From: AWTP1-13 sp050248715
Lineage (GTDB): Bacteria > Pseudomonadota > Alphaproteobacteria > Rhizobiales > Hyphomicrobiaceae
Assembly (NCBI GenBank): GCA_050248715.1
Contig: JBFWRV010000020.1
Location: 25,988 to 89,987 of the forward strand
DNA length: 64,000 nt
Direction: 5' to 3'
Part shown: positions 56,361 to 64,000 of the stretch, one piece after another
How positions within the stretch are numbered: position 1 is the stretch's first letter
Layout: every line of letters starts with the position of its first letter
Translations under genes and position numbers: made by a program
The notes under the pieces: generated by a model
Told to the model about the DNA's origin: nothing
What the model saw: the letters and a program-made list of their open reading frames with translations, nothing else
Databases searched by the model: none

Positions 56361-57221
56361 ATGCTGAACAAGGCCGCCACGGAAACGCAGATCACCCACG
56401 CCGGCAGGCTATGGCTCTACGTGCTCGGCGCGCTCATCCTGCTATTCCTGGTCCTGCCCAGCCTGCTCGTGGTCCCGCTGAGCTTCTCGGATTCGCGCTA
56501 TCTCGCTTTTCCCCCACCCGGCTGGTCGACGCGTTGGTATGAGGCTTTCTTCGGCGCCGTCGAGTGGCGCGACGCGACCGTGGTGTCGCTCACCGCTGCA
56601 ACCTTGACGATGGTCATTTCGACCGCGCTCGGTACGCTCGCGGCCTACGGCATGCACGCCTCTCGCTCGCGCTTCACCCAGCTCGTCTACGCGACATTCA
56701 TGCTGCCGCTCATCATTCCGGGCATCCTGATTGCGATCGGGGTCTTCCTGCTCTATGCCCAGCTCGGGCTCAACAATACGCTCACCGGCATCGTGCTGGC
56801 CCATTGCGTGATGGCGATCCCGCTGGTGGTGATCACGGTCGCCTCGAGCCTCAAGAGCTACGACATGCACCAGGAGATGGTAGCGCGCAGCCTCGGCGCC
56901 AGCCGTCCCAGGGCGTTTCTCACTGTGACGCTGCCGCAGATCAAAATCTCCGTGATATCGGCGGCACTCCTGGCTTTCATCACCTCGCTCGACGAGGTGG
57001 TAATCTCGCTCTTCATCGCCGGCGGTGACCGGGCGACCTTGACCCGGCGCATGTTCAACGCGCTCCGCGACGAGATCGATCCGACGATCGCCGCCATCTC
57101 GACGCTGCTGATCCTCATGTCGGTGCTTCTGCTCGGGTTTACTCAGCTCCTGCAGCGGCCACCGAGCCGGGTAGCGACGCCTGACGAGACCGCCGCACCA
57201 GGAGGGCCCGCCAAGGCCTAG
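56361..57221 (+). CDS. ABC transporter permease, PotC-like
   Basis: 286 residues with six helices and the EAA loop ARSLGASRPRAFLTVTLPQI. The PotC-like FPPPGWSTRWYEAFF segment follows the first helix. It starts directly after the PotB-like stop. Confidence 0.9.
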   Translation: MLNKAATETQITHAGRLWLYVLGALILLFLVLPSLLVVPLSFSDSRYLAFPPPGWSTRWYEAFFGAVEWRDATVVSLTAATLTMVISTALGTLAAYGMHASRSRFTQLVYATFMLPLIIPGILIAIGVFLLYAQLGLNNTLTGIVLAHCVMAIPLVVITVASSLKSYDMHQEMVARSLGASRPRAFLTVTLPQIKISVISAALLAFITSLDEVVISLFIAGGDRATLTRRMFNALRDEIDPTIAAISTLLILMSVLLLGFTQLLQRPPSRVATPDETAAPGGPAKA

Positions 57222-57246
57222 TCACGGAACGGCAATGGAGACCGAT

Positions 57247-58497
57247 ATGGCGAAGAGCGATCGCGAGCAGCTTATCGCTTGGATCGAGGAGGATCGCGAT
57301 GCGCTGGTCGCTTTCCTGAGGGCTTTCGTGCGCTGCAAGGGCCCGAACCCGCCGGGCGACACGCGCTCCACAGCCGACTTCATCACCGAAGCGCTCAGGA
57401 TGCGTGGCCTCGACCATCGCATCATCGCCCCCCACCCCGAGATGCCGAACATTGTCGCCACCTTCGGGGCCGGCGAGCCCGGCAAGCACCTCGTACTCAA
57501 TGGCCACATCGACGTGTTTCCCGTCGCCGACGACGGCCTCGGATGGACCAAGGACCCCTGGGGCGGCGAGCTTATCGATGGCAAGATTTACGGTCGCGGC
57601 GTCGCCGACATGAAGTGTGGGACTTCGGCGGCGATCTGGACCTACATCTACCTGTCGCGCATCAAGGACCGCCTCAAGGGACGCCTGACCCTCACGGCGG
57701 TCTCCGACGAGGAGACATTCGGCCCCTATGGCGCGCGCTATCTCATGGAGCACCACCCGGAGGTGCACGGCGACGCACTGCTCAACGGCGAGCCATCGAG
57801 CCCCTTCAGCGTGCGCTTCGGCGAGAAGGGACCGCTATGGCTCGAGTTCACCGTGCTGACGCCCGGCGCGCACGGTGCCTATACGCACGCAACAGGCAGT
57901 GCGACCAAGATCGCGATGGCGCTGGCCTCGCGCCTCGAGGAACTGACGTCGATCAAGCCAGAGCTCTCGGACAACATCTTCCAAGCTATCGACGCCGGAC
58001 GATCCACGATGGACCGGGCGATGGGCAAGGGCGCAGGTGCCATCGTCGACAAGGTCACGCTCAACATCGGCACCTTCAAGGGTGGTGTGAAGGTCAACAT
58101 GGTGCCATCGAGCGCTGTGTTCGAGGCCGACATCCGCCTGCCGCTCGGTGTGACGCGCGAGCGCGCATTGGCCGGGGTCGAGAAGATCCTGAAGGACTTC
58201 CCCGAAGCCAAGATGAAAGAGACGAACTGTAACCTGCCCTCCTGGGTCGACCCCAACTGCGACATCATCGAAATCGTGCAGAACACCGTGGAGGAGCTGC
58301 GCGGCTTCCGTCCGACGCCGATCGTCAGCCTCGGCGGCACCGACGCGCGACTTTGGCGCTACCGCAACATACCAACGTGCGTCTACGGCCCCTTCCCCTA
58401 CGGCATGGGCTCCTACGACGAGTACGTCGATGTGGAGGACTATCTGCATATCGTGCGCACGCACGTGCTCGCGTCATACGATTACATGACACGGTGA
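57247..58497 (+). CDS. M20 family metallo-hydrolase (ArgE/DapE/acetylornithine-deacetylase-like)
   Basis: 416 residues with the M20 motifs: metal-binding LNGHIDVFPV, GRGVADMKCGTSA and SDEETFG for the catalytic glutamate, plus a dimerisation domain in the middle. ATG 57247 has GGAG six bases upstream; ATG 57235 is a close alternative. It hydrolyses an N-acyl or N-carbamoyl bond. Last gene of the ABC operon, 25 bases after the permease, so it likely acts on the imported compound. Confidence 0.9.
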   Translation: MAKSDREQLIAWIEEDRDALVAFLRAFVRCKGPNPPGDTRSTADFITEALRMRGLDHRIIAPHPEMPNIVATFGAGEPGKHLVLNGHIDVFPVADDGLGWTKDPWGGELIDGKIYGRGVADMKCGTSAAIWTYIYLSRIKDRLKGRLTLTAVSDEETFGPYGARYLMEHHPEVHGDALLNGEPSSPFSVRFGEKGPLWLEFTVLTPGAHGAYTHATGSATKIAMALASRLEELTSIKPELSDNIFQAIDAGRSTMDRAMGKGAGAIVDKVTLNIGTFKGGVKVNMVPSSAVFEADIRLPLGVTRERALAGVEKILKDFPEAKMKETNCNLPSWVDPNCDIIEIVQNTVEELRGFRPTPIVSLGGTDARLWRYRNIPTCVYGPFPYGMGSYDEYVDVEDYLHIVRTHVLASYDYMTR

Positions 58498-58593
58498 GAC
58501 CGGCGCGGGCGACGGCCGGACGGACAAGGCTCAGAAAAACGCGCCGATCTTCCCGCAGGAAATGCGGAAGGCTTCTTGCGGCAGGCGCATCGT

Positions 58594-59880
58594 TCACACG
58601 TGCAGATAGTCGCGGATGCGACCGTAGGTGATCCGTGCGGCGACCGCCGCCCTCCACAGCCCCTGGAACGGAATCGTCTTGAAGTCGGTGATCGGCATGT
58701 TGATCTCGGCCGCCTTTCCGCCCATGACGCGCCGCGCGAGCTCTGGCCCCATCGTTGTGCTCATGGCCACGCCGCGACCGTTGTAGCCAAGGCACACGAG
58801 CACCCCGTCGGCTGGCTCGTGTATGTGCGGATAGTGATCCATGGTGACGCCGAGTTGCCCGTTCCAGCCATGCGAGAACCTGAATGGTGCGAGCTGGGGC
58901 CAAAGCTTCAGCGCATAGCGCTGCAGAAACTGCATTTGGTCAGGATGGCTGACGGGCCTTTGACGGCAGCGCCCGCCCATCAGCACCCGGTTCTGGGCAT
59001 CGAGGCGGTAGTAGACGGTCACCTGCCCCATCTCATAGAGCGACGAACGCGCCGGGAAGATGCTGCGAGCGATCCCATCGGGAATTGGCTCGGTGGCTAC
59101 GATGCCGCTGTAGACCGGGACGATCGTGCGGCGGAGCTTCGGCCAGAGGTCGTCCGTATAGCCATTGGTTGCAAGCACCAGAGTCTCGGCGCTTACGGCG
59201 CCAGACGGCGTCGTCAGGTGCCAGCGGGCGCCTTGTCGAGATGCCTTGAGGACCCGCGTGGTTCCGTGCAGCTTCGCGCCTGCCTGGACGGCTGCCTGCG
59301 CCAGACCGCGCGCATAGCTCAACGGATTGAGGTGCCCGCCGCGGCGGTCCAGGAGGGCACACATGTAGCGGTCTGTGCCCGTCGCCGCGCGCATGGCGTC
59401 GCTCGCGAGGAGCTCGACGGGCATTCCGCGCCGGGCCCCTTGTTCGTAGCTCGCGTGGATACCTCGTGTCGCACCCTCGGTATAGGCCGCCCGCAATGTA
59501 CCGGACTGCCGAGCCTCGCACTGTATCTGATGCCGCCTGACGAGATCGAACACAACGTTCGGCGCGTTCCACGACATCTCGACCATGCGTCGGCCGAGAT
59601 CTGAGCCGAAGTCGGCTTCAACCACATCGGGATCGTGCTTGAGCCCTGGGTTCACTTGTCCGCCATTGCGTCCCGAAGCGCCCCAGCCAGGCTCGTGGGC
59701 CTCAAGAACCGTGACATCCACGCCCTTCTCCGCCAGATGCAGCGCCGTCGAAAGTCCCGTGAAGCCGCCGCCAACGATTGCGACCGATGTCCGCCGGTCC
59801 CCGTCCAGGGGGGGAGTCGCGATTGCGGGGCGCGCCGTGTCGGCATAGAGGCTTGGCGGAAGGGGCTCACATCGGCTCAC
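58594..59880 (-). CDS. FAD-dependent amine oxidoreductase (PuuB/DAO family)
   Basis: 428 residues with a dinucleotide-binding motif VAIVGGGFTGLSTALHLAEK (about 33-52), GASGRNGGQVNPG as in gamma-glutamylputrescine oxidases, and the C-terminal GYNGRGVAMSTTMG. Oxidises a secondary or primary amine to an imine, passing electrons to FAD. Four-base overlap with the AMDase-like gene (ATGA). Context suggests that its substrate comes from the adjacent importer. Confidence 0.9.
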   Translation of the reverse strand: MSRCEPLPPSLYADTARPAIATPPLDGDRRTSVAIVGGGFTGLSTALHLAEKGVDVTVLEAHEPGWGASGRNGGQVNPGLKHDPDVVEADFGSDLGRRMVEMSWNAPNVVFDLVRRHQIQCEARQSGTLRAAYTEGATRGIHASYEQGARRGMPVELLASDAMRAATGTDRYMCALLDRRGGHLNPLSYARGLAQAAVQAGAKLHGTTRVLKASRQGARWHLTTPSGAVSAETLVLATNGYTDDLWPKLRRTIVPVYSGIVATEPIPDGIARSIFPARSSLYEMGQVTVYYRLDAQNRVLMGGRCRQRPVSHPDQMQFLQRYALKLWPQLAPFRFSHGWNGQLGVTMDHYPHIHEPADGVLVCLGYNGRGVAMSTTMGPELARRVMGGKAAEINMPITDFKTIPFQGLWRAAVAARITYGRIRDYLHV

Positions 59881-60635
59881 GCCTCGTTCTCCATCGCAGT
59901 GTCATTAGGAAACGCAAGCGCGAGGAGGCTCCCGTGCCCGCCGACGCTGTGACGCACGCCTGCAAGCTGAAGAGCGTGCCACATCATAGCTGACGCAGCA
60001 GAAATAACTGGTTTCCCCGTGTCTTGCTCAAGCATCTCCAGGATTTCAATCGTTGGCATTCCAGTGCCACTGAGGAAGATCGCCTGGGCATTGGGATTGT
60101 CGACCGCGCGACCCAACTGGTAGGCCCGTTGGGGGGTCTCCTCGTAGATGTTGGTGACGTTCTCCAAACGGCCATAGCTTACGACGTCGAAGCCGCATGC
60201 TTCGAAGTGCGCTTTTCCCTGCAGTGTCACTTCCTCGCTGTACGGCGTCCCCAGCGCAATTCGCCTTGCTCCAGTGGCCGAAAGGGCGGCTGCCACGCTT
60301 CCAAACGCCGTTGCGACCCTCGTGCCGTATTTCGACTGCAGGCGTTGTATCAGTTCGCTTTCTGCCCTCTGTCCGAGCGTGTAACTTGTGGCCGTGTGAG
60401 CCAGCATCATCACGTCGGGTTTCACCATTGCCAGGAGATCGGCACTCTGGTCGATGTGTGCGATCTGGCTGCGGTTACGCTCCTCCTGTCCTTGGTGGCT
60501 CCCTGCGGGTCCGCGAGCCACCATGCGTGAAAAGTGAACGGAAACACCTGGCGGCGCCAAGGCGATCATTTCGGGTTCGACTGTAGGATTGCCCGGCGGG
60601 ATGAGAAAGCCGAGCCGTGCGCGCCATCCCTGCAT
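59877..60635 (-). CDS. Arylmalonate decarboxylase / maleate isomerase-like protein lacking the catalytic cysteine
   Basis: 252 residues of the Asp/Glu racemase superfamily (RLGFLIPPGNPTVEPE, LAHTATSYTLG, LSGTGMPTIEIL). The residue usually occupied by the catalytic cysteine of AMDase/maleate isomerase (CTN/CTG) is G190, and the other half-site has T81. The protein therefore cannot use the standard mechanism. ATG 60635 has GGAGGACAACA upstream. First gene of a two-gene operon with the amine oxidase. Confidence 0.85.
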   Translation of the reverse strand: MQGWRARLGFLIPPGNPTVEPEMIALAPPGVSVHFSRMVARGPAGSHQGQEERNRSQIAHIDQSADLLAMVKPDVMMLAHTATSYTLGQRAESELIQRLQSKYGTRVATAFGSVAAALSATGARRIALGTPYSEEVTLQGKAHFEACGFDVVSYGRLENVTNIYEETPQRAYQLGRAVDNPNAQAIFLSGTGMPTIEILEMLEQDTGKPVISAASAMMWHALQLAGVRHSVGGHGSLLALAFPNDTAMENEA

Positions 60636-61050
60636 TGTTGTCCTCCATCCTGCTCGGGGCTCCGCCCGACTTGCGCGGTACGCGCGCGTGGCATCGCCAG
60701 TCAGGGTAGAGTCAAGGATCGCGCGGCTGCAACCGTAGCAAGCAGGCGGCCAACCAAAGCACCGGCCAAGGAGCGGTGGAAATCCCGCGAGACTGTGCCG
60801 TTCCTGCCCAGGCCCGGGATGGATATCGGGATGGGCGTGCATGACAATCTCAAAATTATTCCAATCATCATAACGTATTATTTGATTGGCGGATGGTGCA
60901 TCCGATTGTGTTAGTACCGGAACATTCCGTTTCATTCCAATAAGTGTTTGTTTCTAGCTGCAACTTAGGCTCTTTTGAGTCCGAGGGCTTCCATTTTATT
61001 CCGAAGCAATCTACTACTATTTTGTGGGCTGATTTGTCAATTGGGGCCAT
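60636..61050. other. AT-rich border of an integrated element
   Basis: The first 200 bases are GC-rich like the chromosome. From about 60840 the sequence turns AT-rich (AAAATTATTCCAATCATCAT, many TATT/ATTCC repeats) up to the integrase start, a typical attachment-side region. No tRNA and no obvious att repeat is visible here. Confidence 0.55.
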
Positions 61051-62283
61051 ATGGCGATAGCCGAAAAAACTGAAGCAGTTGTCCGGCGGCGAGTCCCGCT
61101 TAGCGCGCGTGCCGTCCTTACAATCAGTGCTCCTGGCCGGTACAGCGATGCGGGCTGCAAAGGCCTTTGGCTCCAGGTCACCCCAACCGGCACTAAGAGC
61201 TGGCTACTGCGCTACATGCTGGATGGACGCGCCCGGGCCATGGGTCTCGGACCGCTTGAGCTTGTCTCCCTTGCCGAAGCGCGTGAGCGCGCGCGGGATG
61301 CCCGACGTCTTCTGCTTGACGGCAAGGACCCGATTGAGGCGCGCAAGAAGCAGCAGCTCGCTAGTCGCCTCGAAGCGGCCAGCAGCATTAGTTTCCACGA
61401 CTGCGCCGAACGCTACATCGCCGCCCATGAGGCTAGCTGGCGCAATCCCAAGCATCGTGGACAATGGAAATCTACCCTCGCTACTTACGCGTTCCCTGAG
61501 CTTGGTGATTTGCCTGTGGCCGCCGTGGATACGCAACTGGTGCTCCGCGTACTGGAGCCGTTGTGGACTAGGCGCCCGGAGACTGCCGGCCGTGTTCGCG
61601 GGCGCATCGAGTCCGTCCTCGATTGGGCGGCCGCGCGGGGCTACCGGCAGGGCGAAAATCCTGCGCGCTGGCGTGGTCATCTCGACAAGCTACTGCCCGC
61701 CAGGTCGAAGATTGCGCCTGTCCGGCACTATCCGGCGCTGCCTTATCGCGATCTGCCCGCGTTCATGTCGGAGCTGCGCGCCAACGGCAGCATCAGTGCC
61801 TTGGCCCTCGAAATGGCAATCCTGACAGCATCGCGGACCGGCGAAATCATTGGCGCCACATGGCCGGAGGTCGATTTGGAGACGCGGGTTTGGACCGTTC
61901 CCGCGAGCCGGATGAAGAGCGGCCGCACCCACCGCGTTCCATTGTGCGATCGCTGCGTGGCGATCCTCGTCAACCTTCCGCGGATCGTCGGATGCGAGTA
62001 CCTGTTTCCGGGCGGTCGGCCAGGAAAACCTCTGTCCAACATGGCGCTGCTCGAGCTGATGCGCGGCATGCGGCCAGGGTTCGTGCCGCATGGCTTCCGC
62101 AGCACCTTCAAGGATTGGGCTACCGAGACCACCGACCACGCGCGCGACATCGTGGAGGCAGCGCTGGCTCACGTCATAGGGGACAAGGTTGAGGCTGCGT
62201 ACCGGCGTGGGGATGCGTTGGAGAAGCGGCGGACTCTCATGGTTGATTGGGCGCTCTACTGCGGATCACCGACACGTGCCTAA
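61051..62283 (+). CDS. Tyrosine recombinase integrase (P4 type, DUF4102)
   Basis: 410 residues. N-terminal DUF4102 arm-binding domain (RYSDAGCKGLWLQVTPTGTK, then SWLLRYMLDGRARAMGLGP), core-binding domain and a catalytic domain with R262 (TASRTGEI), H347/R350 (HGFRSTF), H374 and nucleophile Y384 (EAAYRRGD). It inserts or excises the element. ATG follows the AT-rich border. Downstream genes on the same strand form the replication/regulation module. Confidence 0.95.
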   Translation: MAIAEKTEAVVRRRVPLSARAVLTISAPGRYSDAGCKGLWLQVTPTGTKSWLLRYMLDGRARAMGLGPLELVSLAEARERARDARRLLLDGKDPIEARKKQQLASRLEAASSISFHDCAERYIAAHEASWRNPKHRGQWKSTLATYAFPELGDLPVAAVDTQLVLRVLEPLWTRRPETAGRVRGRIESVLDWAAARGYRQGENPARWRGHLDKLLPARSKIAPVRHYPALPYRDLPAFMSELRANGSISALALEMAILTASRTGEIIGATWPEVDLETRVWTVPASRMKSGRTHRVPLCDRCVAILVNLPRIVGCEYLFPGGRPGKPLSNMALLELMRGMRPGFVPHGFRSTFKDWATETTDHARDIVEAALAHVIGDKVEAAYRRGDALEKRRTLMVDWALYCGSPTRA

Positions 62284-62824
62284 GAGAGGCATCCGAGGAG
62301 ACTGTTACTTCGTCCTCAAGGATGCCTTTGACCTTTGCTGGCCAGATGCCAGCGCCAGTTGGGACCGCGTCTTGGTTGCCTTGGACCACGTACCGCAGGG
62401 CGAACTCGTAGAGTATACCGAATTGGTTCGCCCCCACGTGCCACCCAAACGACGGGGACGACGCCTCGCTAATCGAGCGATGGTGGAAAACGAGTTGGCC
62501 CATTGGCTCAGCCGTGTTGCACAAGCAGTCCATGCTGAGGATGCTGCTGACCCCTCGCTGGTCGTGCCAAGAAATATTCGCCACTTTGTATGGATGCTTG
62601 AGATCAATTGTTTGATGAAAGAGACGGGAAAGACATTGCACGACGTTTGTGGCGACCTAGCCGTCGCCCTTCTGGGCTGCCGAATGGGCCCAGAAATGTT
62701 CAGAGGGCAATATAGGTTGAGGGCCATATACCTCCGCATGTCTTCCCGGGCTTTCGACACGCGGTCCGCGTCGCCTAAGCTTCGAGAACTCTTAAAGCCG
62801 CTTCACGACATTAGCGGTAGCTAA
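62276..62824 (+). CDS. Unknown protein overlapping the integrase
   Basis: 182 residues starting at GTG 62276, eight bases inside the integrase end. No family is recognised. It has several conserved-looking blocks (VPQGELVEYTELVRPHVPPK, PRNIRHFVWMLEINCLMKET, YRLRAIYLRMSSRAFD) and a mixed charge typical of cytoplasmic proteins. The overlap suggests co-translation with the integrase. Candidate cargo or accessory factor of the element. Its codon use is less GC-biased than the core genes. Confidence 0.6.
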   Translation: MPKRGIRGDCYFVLKDAFDLCWPDASASWDRVLVALDHVPQGELVEYTELVRPHVPPKRRGRRLANRAMVENELAHWLSRVAQAVHAEDAADPSLVVPRNIRHFVWMLEINCLMKETGKTLHDVCGDLAVALLGCRMGPEMFRGQYRLRAIYLRMSSRAFDTRSASPKLRELLKPLHDISGS

Positions 62825-62929
62825 TTCTGCCGCAGATACCCACCCCCAATTAGCGCTCAACAAATCCAATAGCGCTGTCCAGATCGATCCCTTATTTTGC
62901 GTGCCTTAAGGAAATCAAGGCACTCGCAA

Positions 62930-63154
62930 ATGAACCTCACATCGCAACGCAAACCACATCTCGATCGCTTTCTGAGGAGGCGTGAAGTTCTTCTCGCTAC
63001 TGGCCTTCCCAACAGTACCTTGTATGATCTCATGTCTAGGGGTCTGTTCCCAAAGAATGTTCGGATTTCTCCCCGCCTGGTTGGTTGGAGGGAAAGCGAT
63101 GTCATCGCCTGGCAACAGGCGCGCCGCGCGGGGGAATATGAGGAACTTGCGTAG
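62930..63154 (+). CDS. AlpA-family DNA-binding regulator
   Basis: 74 residues, a MerR-like helix-turn-helix (RREVLLATGLPNSTLYDLMS, GLFPKNVRISPRLVGWRESD, VIAWQQAR). AlpA proteins activate excision and integrase genes of P4-like elements. Start ATG 62930; the frame goes back to 62897 without support. Followed by a terminator. Confidence 0.88.
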   Translation: MNLTSQRKPHLDRFLRRREVLLATGLPNSTLYDLMSRGLFPKNVRISPRLVGWRESDVIAWQQARRAGEYEELA

Positions 63155-63166
63155 ATAGATATCAAG

Positions 63167-63197
63167 AACCCCGCGCCAAGCAGGCAGCGGGGTTTTA
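63167..63197 (+). terminator. Rho-independent terminator
   Basis: AACCCCGC (63167-63174) and GCGGGGTT (63187-63194) pair around a 12-base loop and the stem runs into TTTT. It ends the integrase-unknown-AlpA unit. Confidence 0.85.
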
Positions 63198-63200
63198 GTG

Positions 63201-63249
63201 TTTCGCGAAATCTCTGTTGAGGCGTTACCGCGCGTTAGCAGCGCGCGGT
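63201..63249. repeat. Palindromes upstream of the primase gene
   Basis: TTTCGCGAAA (63201-63210) is a perfect palindrome, and ACCGCGCG (63227-63234) pairs with CGCGCGGT (63242-63249) around TTAGCAG. They lie between the terminator and the primase start. Possible operator for the primase or the replication control region of the element. Confidence 0.55.
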
Positions 63250-63365
63250 ACTGATCTGCAAGGGTTCGTAACGTGCGTCAAATCAATCAACGTCTCTGAC
63301 GGCACGTGCTTCTATGCCACTATTCGGCAATTTGCACAAGGCCGTCTCGCAAATGGAGATGGTCT

Positions 63366-64000
63366 GTGGATTTTGGACAACCGAGTTCGCCCGCTGGCAC
63401 GGAGCATTCGGCAATACCGCGCTTCGTGGCCGGCAACGATAGACCTGAAAGCAATAACACTTCAGACATCGCGGCGCTCATGCCGAGAGTCGCCCAGCTG
63501 TTGCTCGGCGAGCCCAATAGAGCTTTGTCGAGCAAGGCCGAGTTGCGCTATGGCACGCATGGGTCGCTTGCGATTAACCCATCCAAGGGCACCTGGTATT
63601 CGTACGAAGAAGACCGAGGCGGTGGTGTCCTCGATCTGATCGCGCGCCAAACTGGGCGTGAAAACCCAGCAGACTGCCGCGCCTGGCTTCGTGAGAACGA
63701 TCTCGAGCCTAGCCCGCAAAAAACAATCAAGCAGCAGGCGCCGCGCGGACGCGTACTCGAGCGATATGACTATCGCGATGAGCATGGAATGCTACGCTAC
63801 CAAGTTGAGCGTTTCGAGCCTAAGCGCTTTCGCCAGCGTCGGCTCGGACCCGAGGGCGGCTGGGTCTACAATCTGAATGGGGTCGAGGCCCTTCCCTATC
63901 GCTTACCGGAGATCGTCGACGCAATCTCCCTCAGGCGCCCCATTGTCATCGTCGAAGGCGAGAAAGACGCTGATGCGCTCGCACGACATGGCATCGCCGC
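63366..64000 (+). CDS. TOPRIM-domain primase/helicase of an integrative element (C-terminus off the right edge)
   Basis: At least 211 residues, continuing past the window. It opens at GTG 63366 with GGAG seven bases upstream, reads through DIAALMPRVAQLLLGEPNRA, then SLAINPSKGTWYSYEEDRGG and GVLDLIARQTGR, and ends with the TOPRIM motif IVIVEGEKDADALARHG at about residue 191. This N-terminus belongs to RepA/primase proteins of alphaproteobacterial elements. It is missed by simple reading of ATG starts. The C-terminal remnant at 3850-4205 is from the same general family. Confidence 0.85.
   Translation, partial: MDFGQPSSPAGTEHSAIPRFVAGNDRPESNNTSDIAALMPRVAQLLLGEPNRALSSKAELRYGTHGSLAINPSKGTWYSYEEDRGGGVLDLIARQTGRENPADCRAWLRENDLEPSPQKTIKQQAPRGRVLERYDYRDEHGMLRYQVERFEPKRFRQRRLGPEGGWVYNLNGVEALPYRLPEIVDAISLRRPIVIVEGEKDADALARHGIA

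Noticed and set aside
60636..61050. tRNA as attachment site beside the integrase
   Set aside because: No tRNA structure or tRNA 3' fragment was found in the region before the integrase.

Overview
The window is a high-GC alphaproteobacterial chromosome segment, most likely Hyphomicrobiales (Rhizobiales) or a close relative. The evidence is the core block gyrB-recF-dnaN-dnaA-(rhodanese)-rpsT-enoyl-CoA hydratase-mutM with a nearby tRNA-Leu, protein sequences of alphaproteobacterial type, a palindromic CCCGC-GAAA-GCGGG element of the kind common in that order, and many ABC/TTT solute receptors with small-molecule catabolic genes.

Layout. 1-3.6 kb: a GntR-controlled minus-strand operon (regulator, UPF0173 metallohydrolase, class IV aminotransferase, NMT1-type receptor cut by the left edge). 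3.8-5.2 kb: debris with a strong hairpin, the C-terminal remnant of a RepA-like element ATPase and the C-terminal remnant of an HlyD-type adaptor. 5.3-7.4 kb: a secreted beta-propeller protein. 7.7-8.4 kb: an IS5-family remnant whose central transposase segment is inverted. 8.4-17.1 kb: an apparent cyclic-ureide/heterocycle catabolic locus (Atz/Trz-type amidohydrolase, cysteine-less hydantoin-racemase homologue, two PuuE-type deacetylases, ureidoglycolate-lyase-like protein, complete spermidine/putrescine-type ABC importer), followed by a serine-recombinase scrap. 17.6-28.2 kb: an MBL hydrolase facing a plus-strand CoA-ester degradation operon (CoA transferase with permuted domain order, two SDRs, paired acyl-CoA dehydrogenases, a thiolase-fold protein without the usual cysteine, a DUF35 partner) and two Opp/Dpp ATPases. 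28.3-39.9 kb: the conserved replication/repair core. 40.3-44.5 kb: small YCII and DUF2200 proteins, an SDR, and decayed genes (MAPEG, AraC). 44.7-48.4 kb: two amidohydrolase-2 proteins, a Rieske ferredoxin and a frameshifted tripartite-tricarboxylate receptor. 48.8-60.6 kb: a methyltransferase, an FMN/FeS/FAD oxidoreductase, a creatinase-fold M24 protein, a second polyamine-type ABC importer, an M20 hydrolase, a PuuB-like amine oxidase and an AMDase-like protein. 60.8-64 kb: the start of an integrated element (AT-rich border, P4-type integrase, unknown gene, AlpA regulator, terminator, palindromes, TOPRIM primase running off the right edge).

How the parts fit. The catabolic islands share one logic: import a nitrogenous or carboxylic small molecule, open it with an amidohydrolase or oxidase, and in the 18-26 kb operon activate it to a CoA ester and shorten the chain. 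The element remnants at the left and the fresh integrase/primase module at the right appear to belong to the same broad class of alphaproteobacterial integrative element, so this region beside the dnaA-gyrB block has been hit by elements more than once. Substrate assignments are inferred from family and context and are not proven by the sequence.
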